From an uncultured Lachnospiraceae bacterium (GTDB lineage Bacteria; Bacillota; Clostridia; Lachnospirales; Lachnospiraceae), in contig UQDA01000012.1 in NCBI GenBank assembly GCA_900539715.1, positions 1 to 64,000 of the forward strand: a DNA stretch of 64,000 bases, given 5' to 3'. Position numbers and translations under genes: made by a program. Shown here piece by piece: positions 29,029 to 36,983 of the stretch (positions are counted from its first letter, which is position 1; each line of letters opens with the position of its first letter). The notes under the pieces are model-generated. The model searched no databases, was not told the origin of the DNA, and saw nothing but the letters and a program-made list of their open reading frames with translations.

Positions 29029-29210
29029 TTTTTAGTTTACCTTCAAAAGGGCGGGATGTCAAGAAAGGAATAATACAGAAAACAATAAAATTTCAACCAC
29101 TTTTTTGTAAATAACTGTTGCAGGAAAGGCGAAGATTAGTGTACAATACATGGGCAGGCCAATAGCCACGTCAAGAAAACAAACATGAAATGACAACGGA
29201 GGGACATAAA

Positions 29211-29546
29211 ATGACGAAGGCACAGATTCTGAAGAAAGAGATTTTAAGTCAGTATAGAAGTGTAAGACAGTTCTCACTGGAGATGCAGATACCGTACAGC
29301 ACGCTCGTAACGGCGCTGGAGCGCGGCATTGATGGTATGGCTTACGGTACAGTTATCAAGATGTGCAGCAAGCTGAATCTGAATCCGGTGGATTTCAGCT
29401 CTCTGGAGAGAGATACGACAATCAGCGAGCAGCTTTTGGAAAATCACGTTATGCAGTATTATGTGAAACTGAATCAGGAGGGCCGCGATAAGATTCTGGG
29501 ACTGATGGATGATTTTATCCAGATTAAAAAGTATAAGGCAAAATAA
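29211..29546 (+). CDS. XRE-like helix-turn-helix protein
   Basis: The 111-residue protein has an N-terminal Cro/CI-type DNA-binding domain with KEILSQYRSVRQFSLEMQIP and STLVTALERG as helices 2-3, and a helical C-terminus (QEGRDKILGLMDDFIQI). I choose ATG 29211 with GGAGGGA upstream; the ORF could extend by seven codons. It lies 18 nt before glf and may be co-transcribed with it, but a regulatory link is not evident. Confidence 0.8.
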   Translation: MTKAQILKKEILSQYRSVRQFSLEMQIPYSTLVTALERGIDGMAYGTVIKMCSKLNLNPVDFSSLERDTTISEQLLENHVMQYYVKLNQEGRDKILGLMDDFIQIKKYKAK

Positions 29547-29564
29547 TATCTAGGAGAAAGACCA

Positions 29565-30689
29565 ATGCATTATGATTATCTGGTAGCAGGCGCAGGTCTG
29601 TTTGGTGCAGTATTTGCCCATGAGATGCAGGCGCGCGGGAAAAAGGTGCTCGTGCTTGAAAAAAGGGGTCATATTGCAGGGAATATTTATACGGAACAGG
29701 TTATGGGCATCAATGTACACAGATTTGGTGCCCATATTTTTCATACTTCCGATGAAGAGGTTTGGGATTATGTGAACCGTTTTGCCCGTTTTAACCACTA
29801 TATCAATTCTCCGGTAGCGGTTTATAAGGACGAGCTGTATAATCTTCCTTTCAATATGAATACGTTCAGCAAAATGTGGGGGATCAAAACGCCGGCGGAG
29901 GCGAAGGCAGTCATCGAGAAACAGCGTGGGGAGTATGCGGGCATCGAGCCTGAAAATCTCGAAGAGCAGGCGCTTAGTCTGGCGGGGCGCGACGTTTATG
30001 AGAAGCTGGTCAAAGGATATACCGAAAAGCAGTGGGGCAGGGACTGTAAAGAGCTTCCTGCATTCATTATTAAACGGCTTCCGCTGCGGTTTACTTATGA
30101 CAATAATTATTTCAATGACCGTTATCAGGGGATTCCCGAGGGCGGTTATACACAGATCGTAGAGAAGCTTCTTGAACATGTGGAAGTCTGCACGGGGATT
30201 TCCTATCAGGAATATGCAGCCCGCAATGAGGAAAAGCCGGAGGCTGAAAGGGACAGCTGGGATAAACTCGTTTACACCGGTATGATAGACGAGTATTACG
30301 GATACTGCTTCGGCGCGCTGGAATACCGTTCGCTGAGGTTTGAAACAGAACAACTTCCTGATATAGACAATTATCAGGGAAACGCAGTCGTAAATTACAC
30401 GGAACGCGAGGTACCCTATACCCGTATCATTGAGCACAAGCACTTTGAGTTTCAGACAGATGGCGGTACGGTCATCACGAGGGAATATCCCGCTCAATGG
30501 AAGCCGGGAGACGAGCCTTATTATCCCATTAACGATGAAAAGAACGGAGCTCTTTATGCACGATACGCAGAACTTGCGGCTAAAGAGAAAAACGTTCTGT
30601 TTGGCGGACGGCTGGGGCAGTACAAATATTATGATATGGACAAAGTGATCAGGAGCGCTCTGGATATGGCGGCAGGACAGTTGGAGTAA
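29565..30689 (+). CDS. glf: UDP-galactopyranose mutase
   Basis: The 374-residue flavoprotein converts UDP-galactopyranose to UDP-galactofuranose for surface polysaccharides. The FAD-binding start LVAGAGLFGAVFAHEM (residues 5-20) is followed by GHIAGNIYTE and HRFGAHIFHT. C-terminal YYPINDEKN and GRLGQYKYYDMD match the family. Length is typical. The 447-residue antisense frame across it is a shadow. Confidence 0.95.
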   Translation: MHYDYLVAGAGLFGAVFAHEMQARGKKVLVLEKRGHIAGNIYTEQVMGINVHRFGAHIFHTSDEEVWDYVNRFARFNHYINSPVAVYKDELYNLPFNMNTFSKMWGIKTPAEAKAVIEKQRGEYAGIEPENLEEQALSLAGRDVYEKLVKGYTEKQWGRDCKELPAFIIKRLPLRFTYDNNYFNDRYQGIPEGGYTQIVEKLLEHVEVCTGISYQEYAARNEEKPEAERDSWDKLVYTGMIDEYYGYCFGALEYRSLRFETEQLPDIDNYQGNAVVNYTEREVPYTRIIEHKHFEFQTDGGTVITREYPAQWKPGDEPYYPINDEKNGALYARYAELAAKEKNVLFGGRLGQYKYYDMDKVIRSALDMAAGQLE

Positions 30690-30696
30690 AAAACAG

Positions 30697-30725
30697 TTGA
30701 CTGCACGCAACAGCTGTGCTATAGT
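30697..30725 (+). promoter_or_regulatory. promoter of rpmG-secE-nusG
   Basis: TTGACT (30697-30702) and TATAGT (30720-30725) are 17 nt apart, giving a leader of about 150 nt before rpmG. Confidence 0.75.
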
Positions 30726-30883
30726 CGAGGGGCAAGATAAATCAGAGGTCTTTTTTTTGTGCTCAATTTCGGGTTTTTCGGGAGAGAGATGAAGAGAGGA
30801 CTCAGCAGACGACCTCATGCCGTCGGTATGACGGGGACTTGAGGGAGTGCACGACAATTTAGAGCACGCACGGAGGTGGAAAA

Positions 30884-31033
30884 ATGCGTACAAGAATCAC
30901 ACTGGCATGTACAGAATGCAAACAGCGCAACTATAACACGACCAAGGACAAGAAAGCGCATCCTGACAGAATGGAAACAAAGAAGTACTGCAGATTCTGC
31001 AAGAAGCACACAACGCACAAAGAGACGAAATAA
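30884..31033 (+). CDS. rpmG: 50S ribosomal protein L33
   Basis: The 49-residue protein has the four zinc cysteines (ACTEC and CRFC), so it is the zinc-dependent (C+) form of L33. ATG 30884 follows GGAGGTG. Being short, it is easily missed by ORF callers. The order rpmG-secE-nusG is the standard one. Confidence 0.95.
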   Translation: MRTRITLACTECKQRNYNTTKDKKAHPDRMETKKYCRFCKKHTTHKETK

Positions 31034-31096
31034 TAGCGGCCTTTCGTCCTGAAAGACAGACGGCGGCAGCGCGTTGCTTTTGAAAGGGGTTTGCGT

Positions 31097-31312
31097 ATGT
31101 CAAACGAAGAAAAGGCGTCTAAAGCGCCCAAGGCACCGAAGGTTAAGTTTTTTGACGGTGTCAAAGCCGAGTTTAAGAAAATCATCTGGCCGGATAAGGA
31201 TACCCTGTTAAAACAGTCGGTAGCTGTTGTGATCGTTTCTATCATCATGGGCGCGATAATCGCACTCATTGATGTTGTCGCACAGTACGGCATCAATTTC
31301 TTGACGATGTAA
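31097..31312 (+). CDS. secE: preprotein translocase subunit SecE
   Basis: The 71-residue protein has a basic amphipathic region (FFDGVKAEFKKIIWPDKDTL) followed by one membrane helix (about residues 43-62), as in short Gram-positive SecE. It stabilises SecY in the SecYEG channel. ATG 31097 has GAAAGGGG upstream; TTG 31091 is less likely. Confidence 0.93.
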   Translation: MSNEEKASKAPKAPKVKFFDGVKAEFKKIIWPDKDTLLKQSVAVVIVSIIMGAIIALIDVVAQYGINFLTM

Positions 31313-31327
31313 AGTGAGGAGATTCTG

Positions 31328-31846
31328 ATGGCAGAAGCAAAATGGTATGTAGCGCATACTTATTCCGGGTATGAGAACAAGGTAAAAGCCGATCTGGAAA
31401 AGACGATAGAGAACAGGCATCTCGAGGAGGAGATTCTGGAGGTGCGCGTTCCCATGCAGGAAGTAGTTGAAATGAAGAACGGAGCCAAAAAGACCGTTCA
31501 GAAGAAACTGTTTCCGGGATACGTTCTCGTGAACATGGTGATGAATGACGACACATGGTATGTGGTGCGGAATACGAGAGGCGTCACGGGTTTTGTCGGA
31601 CCGGGCAGTAAGCCTGTGCCGCTGACAGAAGCAGAGATGAAGCCGCTCGGCATCCAGGAAGAGAATGTCAGCATCGATTTTTCCGAAGGCGATACAATCG
31701 TTGTTGTGGCTGGCGCATGGAAGGATACCGTGGGCGCGGTTCACAAGATCGATTACAGCAAACAGTCCGTTACGATAAATGTAGAGCTGTTCGGCAGGGA
31801 TACCCCTGTAGAGATAAGCTTTTCAGAAGTACGGAAGTTACAGTAG
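31328..31846 (+). CDS. nusG: transcription termination/antitermination protein NusG
   Basis: The 172-residue protein has the NGN domain (KWYVAHTYSGYENKV at residues 5-19; PGYVLVNMVMNDDTWYVVRN near 60) and a C-terminal KOW domain (EGDTIVVVAGAWKDTVGAVH near 120). It binds RNA polymerase and links it to Rho or the ribosome. It follows secE by 15 nt. Confidence 0.96.
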   Translation: MAEAKWYVAHTYSGYENKVKADLEKTIENRHLEEEILEVRVPMQEVVEMKNGAKKTVQKKLFPGYVLVNMVMNDDTWYVVRNTRGVTGFVGPGSKPVPLTEAEMKPLGIQEENVSIDFSEGDTIVVVAGAWKDTVGAVHKIDYSKQSVTINVELFGRDTPVEISFSEVRKLQ

Positions 31847-31897
31847 GCATAGTTTGCCTGCAAAGTCAAAGTCGCTTGGTGGAGCGATCCGTTGAGC

Positions 31898-31951
31898 AGT
31901 GGAAGCAGCGTCCCGTCGCTGGATGCGGGAGATACCGCTGCGCCATACCAC
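31898..31951 (+). promoter_or_regulatory. structured leader before rplK, candidate L1-binding site
   Basis: GCAGCG (31905-31910) pairs with CGCTGC (31936-31941), and inside it CCCG (31912-31915) with CGGG (31926-31929); AGTGG and CCAC flank the stem. The asymmetric internal loop AGATA resembles L1-binding RNA sites in rplKA leaders. It is probably the translational feedback site for L1, but I inferred this from position and shape. Confidence 0.45.
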
Positions 31952-31974
31952 AATATATTTAGGAGGTGCCTAAC

Positions 31975-32400
31975 ATGGCAAAGAAAGTTACCGGTTACAT
32001 TAAGTTACAGATCCCCGCTGGCAAGGCAACACCGGCTCCCCCGGTAGGTCCTGCACTGGGTCAGCATGGTGTCAACATTGTTGAATTTACAAAGCAGTTT
32101 AATGCAAGAACAGCCGACAAGGGCGATGTTATCATCCCCGTTGTTATCACCGTTTATGCGGACAGAAGCTTCAGCTTCATTACCAAGACTCCGCCCGCTG
32201 CTGTATTGCTGAAGAAGGCATGCAACTTAAAGAGCGCTTCCGCAGTGCCGAATAAGACCAAGGTCGCTACGATCTCCAAGGATAAGGTTCGTGAGATCGC
32301 TGAACTGAAAATGCCTGACCTGAACGCTGCAAGCGTAGAAGCTGCTATGAGCATGATCGCCGGCACAGCAAGAAGCATGGGTATCGTTGTAGAGGACTGA
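31975..32400 (+). CDS. rplK: 50S ribosomal protein L11
   Basis: The 141-residue protein builds the GTPase-associated centre on 23S rRNA. The N-terminal [14 protein letters not shown] region and C-terminal rRNA-binding domain are intact. I start at ATG 31975 after AGGAGGTG; a GTG nine bases earlier overlaps that site. Confidence 0.96.
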   Translation: MAKKVTGYIKLQIPAGKATPAPPVGPALGQHGVNIVEFTKQFNARTADKGDVIIPVVITVYADRSFSFITKTPPAAVLLKKACNLKSASAVPNKTKVATISKDKVREIAELKMPDLNAASVEAAMSMIAGTARSMGIVVED

Positions 32401-32464
32401 GTAAATAGAACTGGGAGTAATGCTGTTTGAGGCGTTACGTTAACAACCAATGGAGGTAATGAAC

Positions 32465-33157
32465 ATGAAACATGGAAAGAAATACGGCGAAGCCGCTAAA
32501 CTGGTGGATCGCGCAACACAGTACGATCCTGCAGAGGCGATCAGCCTTGTAAAAAAGACAGCTACAGCAAAATTTGACGAGACCGTTGAGGTTCATATCA
32601 GAACAGGCTGCGACGGCCGTCATGCAGAGCAGCAGATCCGTGGTGCAGTTGTACTGCCCAACGGAACTGGTAAGACTGTAAAGGTTCTGGTATTCGCAAA
32701 GGGTGCGAAGCTGGATGAGGCTCAGGCAGCAGGCGCTGACTTCGTTGGCGGCGACGAGCTTATCCCCAAGATTCAGAACGAAGGCTGGCTGGACTTCGAC
32801 GTTGTTGTTGCAACTCCTGACATGATGGGCGTTGTAGGCCGTCTGGGTAAGGTTCTGGGTCCTAAAGGCCTGATGCCCAACCCGAAGGCAGGCACAGTTA
32901 CCATGGATGTGACCAAGGCTGTCAACGAGATCAAAGCTGGTAAGATCGAGTACAGACTGGATAAGTCCAACATCATCCACGTTCCGGTTGGTAAAGCTTC
33001 CTTCTCTGAAGAGGCTCTGGCTGAGAACTACAAAGCGCTGATGGATGCTATCATGAAGGCTAAGCCCAGCGCACTGAAGGGTCAGTATTTAAAGAGCATC
33101 ACACTGGCGAGCACAATGGGCCCTGGCGTGAAGGTTTCTACAGCAAAATACTGCTAA
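32465..33157 (+). CDS. rplA: 50S ribosomal protein L1
   Basis: The 230-residue protein of the L1 stalk shows the signature [20 protein letters not shown] near residues 120-140. ATG 32465 follows TGGAGGTAATG. L1 often represses its own operon by binding the rplK leader. It is followed by a terminator, not by rplJ. Confidence 0.96.
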   Translation: MKHGKKYGEAAKLVDRATQYDPAEAISLVKKTATAKFDETVEVHIRTGCDGRHAEQQIRGAVVLPNGTGKTVKVLVFAKGAKLDEAQAAGADFVGGDELIPKIQNEGWLDFDVVVATPDMMGVVGRLGKVLGPKGLMPNPKAGTVTMDVTKAVNEIKAGKIEYRLDKSNIIHVPVGKASFSEEALAENYKALMDAIMKAKPSALKGQYLKSITLASTMGPGVKVSTAKYC

Positions 33158-33206
33158 TTCCAAAATGGATAAAGGCAGAGACTTTTTTTGAAGATCTCTG
33201 TATCGG

Positions 33207-33240
33207 AACTCCCTGCACGATTTGTGCGGGGAGTTTTTTT
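33207..33240 (+). terminator. terminator after rplA
   Basis: AACTCCCTGCAC (33207-33218) pairs with GTGCGGGGAGTT (33224-33235), followed by T-run to 33240. Confidence 0.88.
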
Positions 33241-33304
33241 GTATAGTTGACAAAAACGCTGGGAAGCATCACAATAGGAGCAGGAAGGATGAAAGGAAGC
33301 TTGG

Positions 33305-34543
33305 ATGGCAGGAAAAAAGAGAAGAGGACGGCGCAGCCTGCACATATTCGGGTTGACGCTGATTTTGACAGTGGCCCTGGGAAGCGCAGTGTTTTTGGGC
33401 GGATGGGCGCTGGGAGGTTTTGGCATCCCGCAGCTTGCGGTGGTCCGGCTGGAAAGCCAGCTGGCAGAATTCATCAGTGAGGTGTCCGCGGCAGAAGATG
33501 TGCGCGGGAACGGGAAATATGCTGAACTTCTGGCTGATGAAGAGTTTTGCAGACAGCAGAATATCTATGCGAAGGAAGCGGCGTCGTCTGATGAAACAAC
33601 TATCGTATTTGCGGGAGATATCCTGCTTGATGATCATTATGCGGTGATGGCTAAGCTGCAGCAGCGTGGCGGCAATATTGAGAATGCGTTTTCAGAAGAA
33701 ATGCTGGAGGTGATGCGGGGAGCGGACATTTTTATGGTAAATAATGAGTTCCCGTATACAGACAGAGGGGTGGCGACGGAGAACAAGAAATTTACTTTCC
33801 GGGCAAAGCCTGAATATGCTTCCTATCTTCTGGATATGGGAGTGGATATTGTTTCCATGGCGAACAATCACGCGTATGATTACGGAGAGATATCGCTGAC
33901 GGACAGCATTGATACGCTGAACGGCATAGGAATGCCGTTTGTTGGAGCTGGACGGAATCTGGAAGAGGCAATAAGACCTGTTTATTTCATCGTCAATGAT
34001 ATGAAGATAGCATTTATTTCGGCAACGCAGATAGAGAGAACAGACAATCCGGATACGAAAGAGGCGACGACAACTTCCCCGGGAGTGTTCAGGTGCTGGG
34101 ATGTGGAACGGCTTCTGGAGGTTGTGAGGAATGCTGAAAAGGTAAGCGATTATGTGATAGTTTATATCCATTGGGGGACGGAATCTACGGATGAGATAGA
34201 TTGGGCGCAAAAGGAACAGGCGCCGAAGATAGCGGAAGCAGGGGCGGATCTTATTATCGGAGACCATCCTCATGTATTGCAGCCGATCGGATACAGCGGA
34301 GAAACTCCTGTATTTTATAGTCTGGGAAATTATTTTTTTAATTCAAAAGCGCTGGATACGTGTCTTGTAAAGGTGACGCTTTCCGAAAACGGATTAAAGA
34401 GCCTGCAGTTTATACCGGGAAGGCAGGAGGACTGCTATGTGTCGATGCTGCACGATAAAGAAAAGGAGCGGGTACTTTCCTATATGAGACAGATTTCACC
34501 GGACATAAGCATTGATGCGGAAGGATTTGTTACAAAGCAGTAG
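33305..34543 (+). CDS. CapA-family exported metallophosphatase-like protein
   Basis: The 412-residue protein has a basic start and one membrane helix (about residues 13-38), then the PGA_cap / CapA domain with FAGDILLDDHY near 100, NNEFPYT near 143, SMANNHAYDYG near 182 and GDHPHVLQPIG near 320. These match metal-binding motifs of the calcineurin-like fold. Bacillus CapA takes part in poly-gamma-glutamate capsule export, but many stand-alone paralogs, like this one, have no capBC nearby and an unknown role. It interrupts the usual rplKA-rplJL neighbourhood. Confidence 0.88.
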   Translation: MAGKKRRGRRSLHIFGLTLILTVALGSAVFLGGWALGGFGIPQLAVVRLESQLAEFISEVSAAEDVRGNGKYAELLADEEFCRQQNIYAKEAASSDETTIVFAGDILLDDHYAVMAKLQQRGGNIENAFSEEMLEVMRGADIFMVNNEFPYTDRGVATENKKFTFRAKPEYASYLLDMGVDIVSMANNHAYDYGEISLTDSIDTLNGIGMPFVGAGRNLEEAIRPVYFIVNDMKIAFISATQIERTDNPDTKEATTTSPGVFRCWDVERLLEVVRNAEKVSDYVIVYIHWGTESTDEIDWAQKEQAPKIAEAGADLIIGDHPHVLQPIGYSGETPVFYSLGNYFFNSKALDTCLVKVTLSENGLKSLQFIPGRQEDCYVSMLHDKEKERVLSYMRQISPDISIDAEGFVTKQ

Positions 34544-34578
34544 ATATTTTACAGAAAATTCAGTCAGGAGGAAGCAGG

Positions 34579-35508
34579 ATGAAGGGGATTTATTATGATG
34601 GAAAAGATGCATTGTACAGGGAGAATCTTCCTATGCCGGTATGCGGGGCAAATGAAAGTCTTGTGAAAATCCACCTGGCGGCGGTATGCAATACGGACAA
34701 GGAAGTCCGCAAAGGATACAAGCCGGATTTTACAGGGGTGATGGGACATGAGTTTGTCGGTGAAGTAGTAGATTCTCCGGACAAAAGCTGGATTGGGAAA
34801 AGGGTGGTAGGCGAGCTGAATGCAGCGTGCGGAAAATGCATTTACTGTCGGACGGGAAGACCTACGCATTGCTCCTTTCGAAGAGTATTGGGAATGACGG
34901 ATAAAGACGGATGTTTTGCGGAATATATGACGATTGATACATCGCTTCTTCACGAGGTGCCGGCAGAACTGCCGGATGAAATCGCCATATTTACGGAGCC
35001 GTTGGCGGCGGCTCTGGAGATATTGACGCAGGTACATATTTCACCGGCTAAGAATGCCGCGGTGCTGGGGGATGGCAGACTGGCGCTCATGACAGCACAG
35101 GTGCTGGCGCTGACCGGCGTTGATCTGACGGTTGTCGGACGGCATCCGGAGAAGCTGGAGCTTTTTAAGCCGTTCGCAAAGGTGACGCAGCAGGGGGAAA
35201 AGGAAGGATATGAGTACGTTGTGGAATGCACCGGCTCTCCTACAGGGCTTCCGACAGCGCTGGAACTTGTCCGCAAAAAAGGAACCATCATCTTAAAGAG
35301 CACATATGCGGGAAACATAAGTATTGATATGAGCCAGGTGGCGGTCAATGAAATTACGATCACAGGGAGCAGATGCGGCCCGTTTGAGCCTGCGCTGAAG
35401 CTTTTAAAGGAAGAAAAGGTGAAGCTTCCTGCGATAGAACTGTATGACCTGAGCGATTTTGAGAGTGCTTTTTCTTCGAAGGCATTTAAAGCAGGATTCC
35501 GCCTGTAA
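34579..35508 (+). CDS. zinc-type alcohol dehydrogenase-like protein
   Basis: The 309-residue MDR-family protein has MGHEFVGEVV near residue 55 and the structural-zinc cysteines (CGKCIYCRTGRPTHC, residues 87-101). A NAD(P)-binding segment appears near 155 (AAVLGDGRLALMTAQVL), where GxGxxG is changed to GDGRLA. It is 30-40 residues shorter than most members and ends soon after the cofactor domain. Substrate unknown. It follows capA by 35 nt, with AGGAGG before ATG 34579, so the two are likely co-transcribed. Confidence 0.8.
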   Translation: MKGIYYDGKDALYRENLPMPVCGANESLVKIHLAAVCNTDKEVRKGYKPDFTGVMGHEFVGEVVDSPDKSWIGKRVVGELNAACGKCIYCRTGRPTHCSFRRVLGMTDKDGCFAEYMTIDTSLLHEVPAELPDEIAIFTEPLAAALEILTQVHISPAKNAAVLGDGRLALMTAQVLALTGVDLTVVGRHPEKLELFKPFAKVTQQGEKEGYEYVVECTGSPTGLPTALELVRKKGTIILKSTYAGNISIDMSQVAVNEITITGSRCGPFEPALKLLKEEKVKLPAIELYDLSDFESAFSSKAFKAGFRL

Positions 35509-35582
35509 AAAGTGTGCGCATAATCATGTTTTGTGTTTGACCGGAAAGGAACTTTCTTATCAAATAAAAAACAAAAAAGCGC

Positions 35583-35612
35583 TTGACAACTACTCATATA
35601 GTATGCTATGTT
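35583..35612 (+). promoter_or_regulatory. promoter of rplJL
   Basis: TTGACA (35583-35588) and TATGTT (35607-35612) with an 18-nt spacer precede the L10 leader. Confidence 0.65.
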
Positions 35613-35743
35613 ATCTAAGGTCTTAAAGACCATGCCGAAGACAGCAGGTACCGGATGACCGGTGTAAGAAGAAGCGCCTGCCGAGGAGTGAAAAAGGATT
35701 TGAATCTATCACCTCTCTGTCTTCTTACAGAGAGGTTTTTTAT
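35613..35743 (+). promoter_or_regulatory. L10 leader RNA with attenuator
   Basis: The stretch holds the L10-leader hallmarks, including AGCAGG near 35645 and CCTGCCGAGGAGTG near 35676, which fold into the L10(L12)4-binding structure. It ends with an intrinsic terminator: CCTCTCTGT (35712-35720) with ACAGAGAGG (35727-35735) and a T-run. Excess L10-L12 complex should promote termination. Confidence 0.8.
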
Positions 35744-35790
35744 TCATAGCCTCTTTTATTCGGCAAAAGAATCTAAAAGGAGGTAAGAAA

Positions 35791-36324
35791 ATGGCAAAAG
35801 TTGAACTGAAAGCACCTGTAGTTGCAGAGATTTCCGAAGCAGTCAAGGAAGCGCAGTCTGTCGTACTGGTAGACTACCGCGGTCTGACCGTTGAGCAGGA
35901 CACCGCTCTTCGTAAACAGCTTCGTAACGCTGGTATCACTTACAAGGTGTACAAAAACACAATGATGAACTTTGCGTTCAAGGGTACAGATTTCGAGGCG
36001 TTGGCTCCGTATCTGGAAGGCCCCAGCGCAATCGCAATCTCCACCACGGACGCAACAGCTCCCGCAAGAGAACTGGCTAACTTTGCAAAGACAGCAGATA
36101 AGCTGGAGATCAAGGGCGGCGTTGTGGAAGGCAATGCATATGATGCAGCCGGCATCATGGAAATCGCGAAGATTCCTGGAAGAGAAGCTCTTATTTCCAG
36201 ATTGCTGGGCAGCATGCAGTCCCCGATCACAAACATGGCTCGCGTTCTGAATCAGATCGCAGAGAAAGGCGGCGCGGCAAACTGCGAGGCAGCTCCTGCA
36301 GAAGAAGCACCCGCTGCAGAATAA
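35791..36324 (+). CDS. rplJ: 50S ribosomal protein L10
   Basis: The 177-residue stalk-base protein shows VVLVDYRGLTVEQDTALRKQ near residue 25 and a C-terminal helix for L12 dimers, with an Ala/Glu-rich end. AGGAGGTAAG precedes ATG 35791. It represses its operon through the leader. Confidence 0.96.
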   Translation: MAKVELKAPVVAEISEAVKEAQSVVLVDYRGLTVEQDTALRKQLRNAGITYKVYKNTMMNFAFKGTDFEALAPYLEGPSAIAISTTDATAPARELANFAKTADKLEIKGGVVEGNAYDAAGIMEIAKIPGREALISRLLGSMQSPITNMARVLNQIAEKGGAANCEAAPAEEAPAAE

Positions 36325-36404
36325 TTTTCTCAATAGTAAGAGAGAACACTACGCTGTATAAGACGGCGTAAACACGAATCATAAAAAAACGGAGGTAAAT
36401 AAAA

Positions 36405-36779
36405 ATGGCAAAATTAACCGCTCAGGAATTTATCGATGCAATCAAAGAGATGACCGTATTAGAGTTAAATGATCTGGTAAAGGCTTGTGAAGAGGAGTTC
36501 GGCGTATCCGCAGCAGCTGGCGTTGTTGTAGCAGCAGCAGGTGGCGAGGCAGCAGCAGCAGAAGAGAAGACCGAGTTCGACGTAGAGCTGACAGAGGTTG
36601 GCCCTAACAAGGTTAAGGTTATCAAAGTAGTTCGTGAAGTAACAGGTCTGGGCCTGAAGGAAGCTAAGGAAGTTGTAGATGGCGCTCCGAAGGTTCTGAA
36701 AGAAGGCGTTTCCAAGGAAGAAGCTGAAGATATCCAGAAGAAGCTGGATGCTGAAGGCGCAAAGGTTACTCTGAAATAA
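36405..36779 (+). CDS. rplL: 50S ribosomal protein L7/L12
   Basis: The 124-residue protein has the N-terminal dimerisation domain, an Ala-rich hinge (about residues 36-54) and the C-terminal factor-binding domain ([20 protein letters not shown]). It recruits translation GTPases. The terminator follows. Confidence 0.97.
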   Translation: MAKLTAQEFIDAIKEMTVLELNDLVKACEEEFGVSAAAGVVVAAAGGEAAAAEEKTEFDVELTEVGPNKVKVIKVVREVTGLGLKEAKEVVDGAPKVLKEGVSKEEAEDIQKKLDAEGAKVTLK

Positions 36780-36801
36780 TTTCAGCCAATATCTTACCAA
36801 C

Positions 36802-36836
36802 AAAGGCGTTCGCAATGCGGACGCCTTTCCTTTTTG
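36802..36836 (+). terminator. terminator after rplL
   Basis: AAAGGCGTTCGC (36802-36813) pairs with GCGGACGCCTTT (36817-36828) around AAT, then CCTTTTTG. Confidence 0.85.
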
Positions 36837-36856
36837 AAAAAATATTAAAATACCTG

Positions 36857-36885
36857 TTGACTTTGTGTGTGGGTTGTGTTAGATT
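36857..36885 (+). promoter_or_regulatory. promoter of rpoBC
   Basis: TTGACT (36857-36862), 17-nt spacer, TAGATT (36880-36885). About 95 nt of leader precede rpoB. Confidence 0.6.
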
Positions 36886-36983
36886 GTAGTGTGCACTATT
36901 GTGTTAGAGTATGCCATTTTATAAGTGTAATACCGAATAGTAATAGTCAAAGAAATCAATTATAAGAACGGGGTGAAGTGTCA

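Noticed and set aside
29550..30893. 447-codon frame on the minus strand
   Set aside because: It is antisense to glf and has His/Cys/Ile-rich shadow composition.
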